Source of the DNA: Nostocoides sp.
GTDB lineage: Bacteria; Actinomycetota; Actinomycetes; Actinomycetales; Dermatophilaceae
Length of the DNA stretch: 64,000 bases
Assembly (NCBI GenBank): GCA_016702415.1
Contig: JADJEA010000001.1
Location: 1,283,001-1,347,000 of the forward strand
Direction: 5' to 3'
A program made the translations under genes and the position numbers. The notes under the pieces were generated by a model. The model made no database searches, had not been told where the DNA came from, and saw only the letters and a program-made list of their open reading frames with translations. Shown piece after piece: positions 25,881 to 33,972 of this stretch. Positions within the stretch are counted from its first letter, which is position 1. The number at the start of each line of letters is the position of its first letter.

Positions 25881-26988
25881 CCTGACTTAGGACACGATTC
25901 TTGGGTTCTGGAGGGTGCAGGGCGTTGACCTGCGGTGATGCGTGGGGGGCTTGGCGGATTTGTGCACTAGTCGGGCTCGTATTGTGGGGTGGTGTCGCCT
26001 CACGTGCGTACGGTGAAGACCTCGTCGGGGGCTCGGGCTGTTCAGATCGTGTATTCCAACCGGGGTGGGAGGCGCACGATGGAGCATATCGGCTCAGCCC
26101 ATGATGATGCCGAGCTGGAGTTGTTGAAGCCGCTGCGCGGCAACGGATCTCGGCAGGGCAGGGGATGTTCGACCTGCCTGGCTTGGCGCCGGCCAAGGGC
26201 GGAGCGTTGCCGATCCGCTCGACGCGGATGGGTCACTTGGTCGACGCGCTCGAGGTCGCCTATCGGGTGCTGGGGTTCGAGGACGCCACGGACGGCGATG
26301 AGGTGTTCAAGGCGTTGGTGATCGCGCGGATCATCGAACCGACAAGCAAGCTGGACAGCCTGCGGGTGCTGGATGAGGCCGGGGTAGCCACGCTCTCCTA
26401 CCGGACTATGGCGCGGCGGCTGCCTTCGTACGCCACGGTGGAGTTCCGGGCTGGCCTGGCGGGTGCGTGCGCGGCACGGGCGGACCTGGGGCCGAGTGCG
26501 TTGGTGCTCTTCGACGTGAGCACGCTGTATTTCGAGACCGACACCGGCGACGGGTTCCGCGAGCCAGGGTTTAGCAAGGAGCGGCGCCTGGAGCCACAAA
26601 TCACCATCGGACTGTTGACGGACGCCTCAGGGTTTCCGTTGATGGTCAACGCCTTCGAAGGCAACAAGGCCGAAACGGCCACGATGCTGCCGGTCATCAA
26701 AGAGTTCCAGGCCGCTCACGGCATTACCGCCGTCACCGTCGTCGCGGACGCGGGGATGCTCTCCCGGAGCAACCGGGTCGCGCTCGAGCAGGCCGGGTTG
26801 ACCTTCATCCTCGGCGCGTTTGTCGTCGGTGCCGTACGCGATCGCCCAGTGGCACAAGGATCACCCTGAACATTGAGCAGGTCCCGGACGGGCTTCGGCT
26901 GCTGGAACCACTACCGGCGATGCCGTCCGACGGGCGCGGGCACTGGTGGACCCACTACCCAGTACTCCCCACTCCCGCGGCCGACGTA

Positions 26989-26996
26989 CCTCAAGG
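26989..26996. repeat. Left 8 bp target-site duplication CCTCAAGG of the inner IS
   Basis: CCTCAAGG immediately precedes the inner element and recurs exactly at 28428-28435 on the other side. Eight bases is the normal duplication for ISL3-family transposition. Confidence 0.85.
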
Positions 26997-28427
26997 GGCT
27001 CTTCCCAATCGGGGGTGTAGGTCGGGGGCGGCGCGTCGCTGCCGGGGTGGGGTCGAGGTCTTCCGATGATGGAGGTTCCTACGCCTTCCATCTGGAAGAC
27101 CTCGACGTGTCTGAACCTACCTTCGACTGCCCTGATCTGACCACGTTCTGCCGCGTGGATGAGCTCGGTTTGGTTGTCACTGGTCAACGGCCGAGCCCCT
27201 GAGCGGGCGGTGTTGGCCTGCGGGTGGTTGAGCCCGATGACTGGTGCCGGGAGTGTGGCTGCCAGGGGTGGCTCGCGACAGCGTGGTGCGGCGGTTGGCG
27301 CACGAGCCGTTCGGGTGGCGCCCGACGACGTTGGAGGGGACGGGTGCGCCGCCGGTACCGGTGTACTGGCTGCGCCCGGTGTGGCGTCAGGACACCAGCA
27401 AAGCGGCCGAGCCCCGCGCGAAGGTCTCCCGCCGCGGGCTGCGCTGGGCCTTGGAGGCGATCGTGGTCGGGCACTTGGGCATGTCCCGGGTCGCGGCCGG
27501 GTTGGCGGTGGCCTGGGACACCGCCAACGCCGCGGGTGTGCTCGCCGAGGGCAAGCGGCTGCGCTGTTCGACGACGAGCACCGCTTTGACGGGGTCACGG
27601 TGATCGGGGTGGATGGCATTGTTGGCGGCACACCCGTGCCCGGTGACAAGTACGTCACCGTGATCATCGACCTGACCCCGGTCCGCGACCGGGACCGGCC
27701 CGGCACGGTTGTTGGACATGGTCGAAGGCCGTTCCAAGACGGTGTTCAAGACCTGGCTCGCCGGCCGCGACGACCCCTGGCGCACGCGGGTGGAGGTGGT
27801 CGCGATGGACGGGTTCACCGGGTTCAAGACCGCGGCCTCCGAGGAGCCGCCCAACGCGGCCTGCGTGATGGATCCCTTCCACGTGGTCCGCCTGGCCGGC
27901 GAGGGACTGGAGAAGTGCCGGCAACGCATCCAGCAGGCCACTCTGGGCCACCGCGGCCGACGAGGGGATCCCCTGTACCAGGCCCGGCGAACCCTGCACA
28001 CCGGCGAGGCGCTACTGACCGACCGGCAACGCGAACGACTGACCGTGCTGTTCACTGCCGACGAGCACGCCGAGGTGGAGGCCACCTGGGGTGCCTACCA
28101 GCGGATCATCACCGCCTACCGCGACCCCGACCCCGACACGGCAAACACCTCATGCAATCGGTCATCGACAGCCTACGCGAAAGCGTCCCCACCGAGCTGA
28201 CCGAGGTCCGCAAGCTCGGTCGGACCCTGGCCCGCCGTGCCGAGGACGTCCTGGCCTACTTCGACCGCCCCCGCACCAGCAACGGACCCACAGAGGCGAT
28301 CAACGGCCGCCTGGAACACCTGCGCGGCACCGCCCTCGGGTTCCGCAACCTCACCAACTACATCGCCCGCTGCCTCCTAGAAGCCGGCGGATTCCGCCCA
28401 CGACTACACCCTCAATTGGGATGAGCC
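26997..28427 (+). mobile_element. ISL3-family insertion sequence nested in the IS1634-like element
   Basis: Element of 1431 bp. Ends are imperfect inverted repeats: left GGCTCTTCCCAATCGGGGGT, right (read inward) GGCTCATCCCAATTGAGGGT, 17 of 20 identical. It is flanked by the exact duplication CCTCAAGG. Removing the element and one copy of the duplication rejoins the outer transposase. The intact duplication indicates a direct, relatively recent insertion. Confidence 0.9.
27107..28424 (+). pseudogene. ISL3-family transposase with multiple frameshifts
   Basis: GTG 27107 opens SEPTFDCPDLTTFCRVDELG. Continuing across at least five frame changes one reads VEPDDWCRECGCQG and RYRCTGCARC (zinc-finger-like N-terminus), SKAAEPRAKVSRRGLRWALE (helix-turn-helix), FDGVTVIGVDG and VVAMDGFTGFKTA (catalytic Asp residues), MDPFHVVRLAGEGLEKCRQR and the final NGPTEAINGRLEHLRGTALG with the catalytic Glu. 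The order is that of an intact ISL3 enzyme of about 430 residues. The many indels suggest either decay or base-calling errors in G/C runs. Confidence 0.88.
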
Positions 28428-28435
28428 CCTCAAGG
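28428..28435. repeat. Right 8 bp target-site duplication CCTCAAGG of the inner IS
   Basis: Exact copy of the sequence at 26989-26996, directly after the inner element end GGGATGAGCC. Confidence 0.85.
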
Positions 28436-28963
28436 CATCACCGAGCAGGTCACCAAAGCCGGAGAAGGCGGTCGCCGGGGCAGGTGCCGATCAAACGGAA
28501 CCGGTTCATCACGCTCGATGGCGGGAACCGCTCGGTGAACCGGGACCTTGAAGCCAAGGCTCGCATGCTGGCTGGGTGGAAGGGCTACTCCACCAACCTG
28601 GAACCTGGGACCGCCAACGCCGAGTTCGTCACCGGTGCCTACCACCGGCTGTACGAGATTGAGCGCTCTTTCCGGATGAGCAAGCACGACCTCCAAGCCC
28701 GCCCGATCTTCCACCACAAACGCGAATCGATCGAGGCGCACATGTCCATCGTCTTCGCCGCCCTCGCGCTAACCCGCCACATCGAGACAGCGACCGGGAT
28801 GTCGATCAAGCGGTTCGTGACCACCACACGTCGCTACCGCGAAGTCACCATCGAAGCCGGCGAGCAGCTGATCACCGCCGCTGACCCCCTACCCGAGGAC
28901 CTCCACGCAGCAATCCACTCCACCAGCCAACCCAGGCGTGCGCACTAAATTGTCCTAACTCGG

Positions 28964-29250
28964 GCCCCCCGCGAACCCCCCAACGGCCAGGTGCTCGCTG
29001 CGCTCGCCCGTCCTCTCTACCGGGAAACCAAGCTCGCTCCGCTCGCGGTTTCCCGGCCACCGGCCTGCGCTTCGCTCGGCCGCTGGGCGCGCCCACGGCC
29101 CACGACCCACCGGGGGGCTGCGCCCCCCCGTGACCCCGCACCCACGGGGGGCTGCGCCCCCCGCGACCCCCCCAACGGCCAGGTGCTCGCTGCGCTCGCA
29201 CGTCCTCATCTACCGGGAAACCAAGCTCGCTCCGCTCGCAGTTTCCCGCT
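28964..29250. repeat. Hairpin-rich tandem repeat array, right part
   Basis: Unit markers AACGGCCAGG at 28982 and 29174 (period 192 bp) continue the array seen left of the IS, with the same GGAAACC/GGTTTCC, CGGCC/GGCCG and GGGGGGC/GCCCCCC dyads. The last copy ends with GTTTCCCGCTCC about 20 bases before the start of the acyltransferase gene. No gene is supported here. Confidence 0.88.
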
Positions 29251-29268
29251 CCATTAGGCTGACCCCTT

Positions 29269-30249
29269 GTGTCGGGTCGCCTTCGGAATAGTTACCTCGA
29301 CCTGTTGCGGGTGATCGGGACGATCGCCGTCGTCGTGGGCCACCTATCCGACAGCAATGTGCCCAGGGCACTCATCTACAGCTGGCATGTGCCGATCTTC
29401 TTCGTCCTCTCGGGCTATCTGGCCGCCCGTCGCAGCGTGCGGGACGAGGTCGCGCGTCGGCTCTCGTCACTTGCGCGTCCATACGTCGCGTGGGTCCTCC
29501 TGATCTATCTCGCGTACGTCGCGGTGTCCGTCATGGCCCGTGGGGGCCTGAGTTGGGTTCAGGCGATCGATCCGTGGATCGGCGGCCGGTGGGCGTCAGC
29601 GCCCTTCTCGGCGATCTGGTTCGTGTCCGCTCTCTTCGTCGCCACAGTGGCAACCCGGCTCATCGATTCCACCGGGTGGGGATGGCCCGGTCGTTTCGGC
29701 CTCGGGCTCGCCCTGTGCGTCGGCCTGGCCGTGGGCCCTCACCAACTGTCCCGGCTCCCGCTGGCGGTCGGTCAGGGCCTTGCGTGCGTCGTGTTCGTGC
29801 AGGCAGGCGCCCTGGCCAGCGAGTATCTAACGCCCCTTTCCATCGGCACCCGGGCGCTGCTCAGCTCGGCCGCCGTCGCGGGTGCCGCAGTCCTGTTCGC
29901 CACGAAGGCCGCGGTGCCGCTCGACCTGAAGTCCCTCGACTTCGGCACTCCGGTGCTCAGCGCCGCCGCCGCGACCGCCCTGTGCGTGGGCCTAGTGATC
30001 ATGCCACTACGCATCACCGGCGGTGTCGGGCGCATGATCAGCGCCCTGGCCCAAACGTCCCTCGCCGTGATCTTCCTGCACTCGCTCGTGCTGTGGTCCT
30101 GGCCGGGCGTAAGCCCCCCGTGGCGACTGCTGGCCTTAGCCCTGATCGCGCCGTGGGTGGTCGGCTTCGTGCTTTCGGCTACGCCCTTGGCGGCAACCTT
30201 CGGATGTGCCACCCGACCTCGCCCGAGGGCCCGGCCCGCGCGGGCGTAG
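29269..30249 (+). CDS. Acyltransferase 3 family membrane protein
   Basis: Integral membrane protein of 326 residues with about ten hydrophobic segments. The family start NSYLDLLRVIGTIAVVVGHL contains the R-x(10)-H pattern of acyltransferase-3 enzymes. SWHVPIFFVLSGYLAARRS and a later SLAVIFLHSLVLW complete the signature. Such enzymes O-acetylate surface sugars or other envelope molecules; the substrate is unknown. GTG 29269 is used; an overlapping TTG lies two bases before. It sits directly beside the repeat array. Confidence 0.85.
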   Translation: MSGRLRNSYLDLLRVIGTIAVVVGHLSDSNVPRALIYSWHVPIFFVLSGYLAARRSVRDEVARRLSSLARPYVAWVLLIYLAYVAVSVMARGGLSWVQAIDPWIGGRWASAPFSAIWFVSALFVATVATRLIDSTGWGWPGRFGLGLALCVGLAVGPHQLSRLPLAVGQGLACVVFVQAGALASEYLTPLSIGTRALLSSAAVAGAAVLFATKAAVPLDLKSLDFGTPVLSAAAATALCVGLVIMPLRITGGVGRMISALAQTSLAVIFLHSLVLWSWPGVSPPWRLLALALIAPWVVGFVLSATPLAATFGCATRPRPRARPARA

Positions 30250-30304
30250 CGGCATACGACGATGGCGGGAAATGGGTGCCCGGGACCGCACCCGGCCACG
30301 GAGA

Positions 30305-31102
30305 TCAGGCGGGGGAGCGTTCCTCGGCGATCGTGTTCCCGCCGTCAACGAGCAGCACCTGGCCGGTGACATAGGCGGCGCCGGGGGAGGCGAGCCAGGC
30401 GATCGCGCTCGCCACCTCCGCCGGGGTCCCGGATCGGCCGGCCGGGACCAGCGACCCTTCGGTGACTTCGGCGGGTGTCTGAGATCCGGTGGCGATCCAC
30501 CCGGGGGCGACGACGTTGACGGCGATTCCGTGGCGTGCCTCGTCGACGGCGAGGGCGCGGGCGAGGCCGACGAGGGCGGCCTTGGCCGCGGCATACGGCA
30601 CCTCGGCGCGCATCGCCATGGCGGCTCCGGTGACGGAGGAGACCAGGATGATGCGTCCGCCGCGCTCGCGTAGGTGGGGGAGGGCGGCCCGGCAGGTCAG
30701 GTAGGCCGTGTCCAGGTTGCGGGCCAGCGAGGCCCGCCACCGTGGTGGCGTGGTCGCGCGAAGGTCTCCCTCGAGGAAGTCCGAGTCGCGGGCCGAGACC
30801 ATGCCCGCGTTGGCGACGACGACGTCCACCCGGCCGTATGCCGAGACCGCCTCCGCGACAAGGGCGTCGGCGTCCTCCTCCCGGGTGAGATCGCCCACCA
30901 CGGCCACCGCGGGTATGCCGAACCCCACCAGATCCGCAGCCCGCGCCCGGACCCGGTCGGTCGTCGCGGCAAGGACGACGCGGCAGCCGAGCTCACCGAG
31001 ATGGCGGGCGGCGGCGAATCCGATGCCGGTCGGTGAGCCCGCCCCGGTGACGATGGCGACCCGCCCGGTGAGGTCGAGCCACGCGGGCAGGGGGCGGCTC
31101 AG
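30305..31102 (-). CDS. Short-chain dehydrogenase/reductase, N-terminus uncertain
   Basis: SDR oxidoreductase of about 255-265 residues. Reading back from the stop gives LTGRVAIVTGAGSPTGIGFA (NADP(H)-binding motif), NAG in VVVANAGM, the catalytic Ser in VSSVTGAAM, and YAAAK for Tyr and Lys. It ends with TGQVLLVDGG. No ATG, GTG or TTG lies in frame before the Rossmann motif: only CTG at 31102 is available. A GTG at 31082 is one base out of frame, so a small indel near the N-terminus is likely. It converges on no gene and follows the aminotransferase on the same strand. Confidence 0.78.
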   Translation of the reverse strand: MSRPLPAWLDLTGRVAIVTGAGSPTGIGFAAARHLGELGCRVVLAATTDRVRARAADLVGFGIPAVAVVGDLTREEDADALVAEAVSAYGRVDVVVANAGMVSARDSDFLEGDLRATTPPRWRASLARNLDTAYLTCRAALPHLRERGGRIILVSSVTGAAMAMRAEVPYAAAKAALVGLARALAVDEARHGIAVNVVAPGWIATGSQTPAEVTEGSLVPAGRSGTPAEVASAIAWLASPGAAYVTGQVLLVDGGNTIAEERSPA

Positions 31103-32432
31103 CCGAGTGCCTCGGTGAACGCCTCGTCGAGGATGTCGAGACCCTCGTGCAGCAGATCCTCACCGATGGTCAGCGGCGGCAGGAATCGGAAGACATTGCC
31201 GAAGGTCCCGCAGGTCAGGGTGACCAGGCCGCGGGCGTGACATGCCTTGTTGACGGCCGCGGTCAACGCCGGCGCGGGGTCTTCTTGGCCTGGTCCTCGA
31301 CGAGTTCGACGGCGAGCATCGCGCCGCGGCCGCGGATGTCCCCGATGACCCCGGTGCGGTCGGCGATCTCCTTCAGGCGGGGGACCAGGGTGTCCTCGAT
31401 GGCGCGCGCCTTGGCGTTGAGGTCGTCCTCGCGCATCGACTCCATCGAGGCCAGCGCGGCAGCGCAAGCCACCGGGTTGCCCCCATAGGTGCCGCCGAGA
31501 CCGCCGGAGTGGACCGCGTCCATGATCTCGGCGCGACCGGTGACGGCGGCCAGCGGCATACCGCCGGCGATGCCCTTGGCGGTGGTGACCAGGTCGGGGA
31601 CGACGCCCTCGTGATCGCAGGCGAACCAATCGCCCGTGCGGCAGAAGCCGGACTGGACCTCGTCGGCGATGAAGACGATGCCGTGGTCGCGGCAGAAGTC
31701 GGCGATTCGCGTCAGGAACCCGTCCGGCGGCACGATGAACCCGCCCTCGCCCTGGATGGGCTCGATGATGACGGCCGCGGTGTTCTCCTCCCCGATCTGG
31801 GCGTGGACGAGGTCGGTGAACTCGGCATACGCCTCCTCGAGGCAGCGCTCGGGGCTGGTGGGCCAGCGGTAGGGGTAGGCCATCGGGACCCGGTAGATCT
31901 CGCTGGCGAAGGGCCCGAACCGGTGCTTGTAGGGCATGTTCTTGGCGGTCAGGCCCATGGTGAGGTTGGTGCGACCGTGGTAGGCGTGGTCGAACGCGAC
32001 GACCGCCTGCCGTCCGGTGGCCGAGCGCGCGATCTTGACGGCATTCTCGACGGCCTCGGCACCGGAGTTGAAGAGTGCGGAGCGCTTCTCGTGCGCGCCG
32101 GGGGTGAGCTCGGCGAGCTTCTCGGCGACAGCGACATACTCCTCGTAGGGAGTCACCATGAAACAGGTGTGGGTGAAGTCGGCGATCTGACGCTGGACCG
32201 CCGCGATGACCCGCTCGTTGCCATTGCCGACGTTGGTCACGGCGATGCCGGAGCCGAAATCGATGAGCTGATTGCCGTCGACATCGCGCAGGATGCCGTC
32301 CTGGGCCGCCTCGATATAGGCCGGCAGGCCGGTGCCGACTCCCGCGGATACCGCGGCCACCTTGCGGGCGGCAAGGGCCTGCGACTTCGGGCCCGGAATG
32401 GCGGTGGCCAGGATGCGACGCTGCTCGATCAT
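31099..32432 (-). CDS. gabT: 4-Aminobutyrate aminotransferase (class III), one-base frameshift near the 3' end
   Basis: PLP-dependent aminotransferase of about 443 residues after repair. It has LIDFGSGIAVTNVGNGNERV, FDHAYHGRTNLTMGLT, AAVIIEPIQGEGG, IFIADEVQSGFCRTGDWF-type Asp region (read here as VFIADEVQSGFCRTG) and the PLP Lys in LVTTAKGIAGGMPLAAVTG. The first frame ends at 31263 after DQAKKTPRRR. The other frame then supplies DPAPALTAAVNKACHARGLV and FRFLPPLTIGEDLL to the stop at 31099. The break, near 31275, is in a CCCCGCGCCGG run. It converts GABA to succinate semialdehyde; a related omega-amino substrate is possible. Confidence 0.85.
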
Positions 32433-32503
32433 AAGGGGATCTTAGGGCCGGGCCCCCATGACCGGATTCCGGAGTGGGGGAGCGCGCGTGGCAGAATCCG
32501 GCA

Positions 32504-33421
32504 ATGACGCCGACTTCGCCGGGCTGGTATGACGATCCACACCAGACCGACCAGCTGCGGTACTTCGACGGGATCGTCTGGACCGCGCACGTTGCCCCCC
32601 GCCGCACCCGCGAGGCGACCCCGCCTCCCGCGGTCGTGACGCCGCCCGGCATACCCCCGACCGGGACTCCTCAAACCGGAGCGCCTCCGACCGGCGCGTC
32701 CACACCGCCCGCCGACCCCTACGGGTGGCGGGCACCGTCAACGCCGCCGACGCCTCCGAGCCCGCCGCAGTGGGACCAGCCCTCCCAGTGGCAGGGTCAG
32801 CAGTGGCAGGGTCAGCAGTGGCAGCCGGCCGGCGCCACCGGCCCGCGGACCGCCGACGGCGTCCCCCTGGCGTCCTACTGGCAGCGGGTCGGGGCGGCCA
32901 TCCTCGACACGCTCCTTGCCGGGCTCATTACTGGCATCCTCGGCGGGTGGCTGGTCTGGAAGGCGGTCGGCCCGTGGTTTCGGGACGTGATGGATGCCGC
33001 GCAGGCCGGGGACAGTGCCACCGTCGATTCCCTGGTGCAGAATCTCAGCGACCGGTTGACCGGCGGATACTTCCTCGCCTTTGTCGTCGTCTCCACCGTG
33101 GTCCATCTCGCCTATCACCTCTTCTTCCTCACGCGATCGGGGGCCACCCCCGGTAAGAAGGCCACGGGGATCAGCGTCCGCCTCGCCGAGCGCCCGGGCG
33201 CGCTCAGCCTCGACGTGGCCCTGCGCCGGCAGCTCATCAGCGTGGGGGTGTCCCTGCTCAGCATGCTGCCCGGTGCCGTCAACGGACTGGGCTCACTCCT
33301 GTCAATCGCCGACGTGCTCTGGCCGTTGTGGGACCCCCGGCGTCAGGCGCTCCACGACAAGATCGCCGGGACTCAGGTCGTGCGGGGACCCCAGCCGCCA
33401 CGCTCGAAGACCGCGCGCTAA
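32504..33421 (+). CDS. DUF2510-RDD family membrane protein
   Basis: Protein of 305 residues from ATG 32504. The N-terminal DUF2510 motif SPGWYDDPHQTDQLRYFDGI is followed by a Pro/Thr-rich linker and Gln/Trp repeats (QWQGQQWQGQQWQ). The C-terminal RDD domain has ASYWQRVGAAILDTLLAGLI, FFLTRSGATPGKKATGI and the ending WDPRRQALHDKIAGT. Three or four membrane helices are predicted by eye. Function is unknown; DUF2510 segments are common cytoplasmic heads of actinobacterial membrane proteins. Confidence 0.88.
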   Translation: MTPTSPGWYDDPHQTDQLRYFDGIVWTAHVAPRRTREATPPPAVVTPPGIPPTGTPQTGAPPTGASTPPADPYGWRAPSTPPTPPSPPQWDQPSQWQGQQWQGQQWQPAGATGPRTADGVPLASYWQRVGAAILDTLLAGLITGILGGWLVWKAVGPWFRDVMDAAQAGDSATVDSLVQNLSDRLTGGYFLAFVVVSTVVHLAYHLFFLTRSGATPGKKATGISVRLAERPGALSLDVALRRQLISVGVSLLSMLPGAVNGLGSLLSIADVLWPLWDPRRQALHDKIAGTQVVRGPQPPRSKTAR

Positions 33422-33461
33422 GTTCGGCGCGGGATGCGGTCCGACGAACGGAGTTCGTGCG

Positions 33462-33893
33462 ATGAATGAGGACCCGACGCTCGCGCTGGCCCGGCAGATC
33501 CTCGCCGCCCAGCCCTTCAGCGGCGTCGTCGGCGCGCAGGTCGAGGCGTTCGGTGACGGACGAGCCGTCCTTCGCCTGCCTATCGAGGATCGGCACCGTC
33601 AGCAATACGGCCTGGTTCATGGGGGCGTGTATGCCTATCTCGCCGATAACGCCTTGACCTTTGCCGCCGGCAGCGCGCTCGGACCGAGCGTCCTGACGTC
33701 GGGGTTCGCGATCACCTATGTGCGCGGGGCGCGCGATGGCGTCCTGCTCGCCCGGGCGCGAGTGGTTCATCACGACGCCCGGCACGCCGTCTGCGCCGTC
33801 GAGATCCACGTCGCCGACGACCTCGGGGCCGAACGGCTCTGCTGCGTGGCCCAGGGCACCGTCTTGGCGACCGCTGGGAAGGCCGCTCCTTAA
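33462..33893 (+). CDS. PaaI-family hotdog thioesterase
   Basis: Hotdog-fold protein of 143 residues. QQYGLVHGGVYAYLADNAL holds the catalytic HGG and the acidic helix residue of PaaI thioesterases. SGFAITYVRGARDGVLLARA and AVCAVEIHVADD are the central strands. It likely hydrolyses an aryl- or medium-chain acyl-CoA. It has no obvious operon partner; the fumarylacetoacetase gene converges on it. Confidence 0.88.
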   Translation: MNEDPTLALARQILAAQPFSGVVGAQVEAFGDGRAVLRLPIEDRHRQQYGLVHGGVYAYLADNALTFAAGSALGPSVLTSGFAITYVRGARDGVLLARARVVHHDARHAVCAVEIHVADDLGAERLCCVAQGTVLATAGKAAP

Positions 33894-33972
33894 GGCCGGT
33901 TGACCTCGCCCGAGGACACCGGGCCCCGTCCGACCGGCTCCGGCCGGTTTGGCGCCGAATCGGGGGCAGCCC

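Larger units (their letters stand above)
25989..28948 (+). pseudogene. IS1634-family transposase, split by an inner IS and frameshifted
   Basis: The N-terminal part begins near 25989 (SGARAVQIVYSNRGGRRTME), shifts frame near 26130 and continues MFDLPGLAPAKGG. The DDE core has ALVLFDVSTLYFETDTGDGF, FSKERRLEPQITIGLLTD and VTVVADAGMLSRSN. After AGLTFILGA it breaks again. Across the inner element it resumes as KRNRFITLDGGNRSVNRDLE and ends with SFRMSKHDLQARPIFHHKRE, the conserved C-terminal E-region. The ISL3 insert alone inactivates it; the extra indels sit in G/C runs. Confidence 0.88.
25882..28963 (+). mobile_element. IS1634-like insertion sequence, interrupted by an ISL3-family element
   Basis: The outer element is bounded by terminal inverted repeats: left CCTGACTTAGGACA (25881-25894), right end read outward-in CCCGAGTTAGGACA (28964-28951), 12 of 14 identical. 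It contains one transposase gene split by an inner element at 26997-28427. Without the insert it is about 1.6 kb. Both flanks are in the repeat array, but the right flank resumes earlier in the unit than the left flank ends, so no simple target duplication is visible. Confidence 0.85.

Noticed and set aside
25250..25890. Coding frames across the repeat array (for example 25494-25778 minus, 25606-25890 plus)
   Set aside because: They repeat the same Arg/Pro/Gly/Ala-rich peptide in several frames, as expected from translating a GC-rich tandem repeat.
26873..27202. Separate gene spanning the junction between outer and inner IS
   Set aside because: The frame crosses the inner-element boundary by chance; its end reads the N-terminus of the ISL3 transposase.
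25215..29250. CRISPR array
   Set aside because: Units are about 190 bp with the whole unit repeated, no short repeat/variable spacer pattern and no cas genes.
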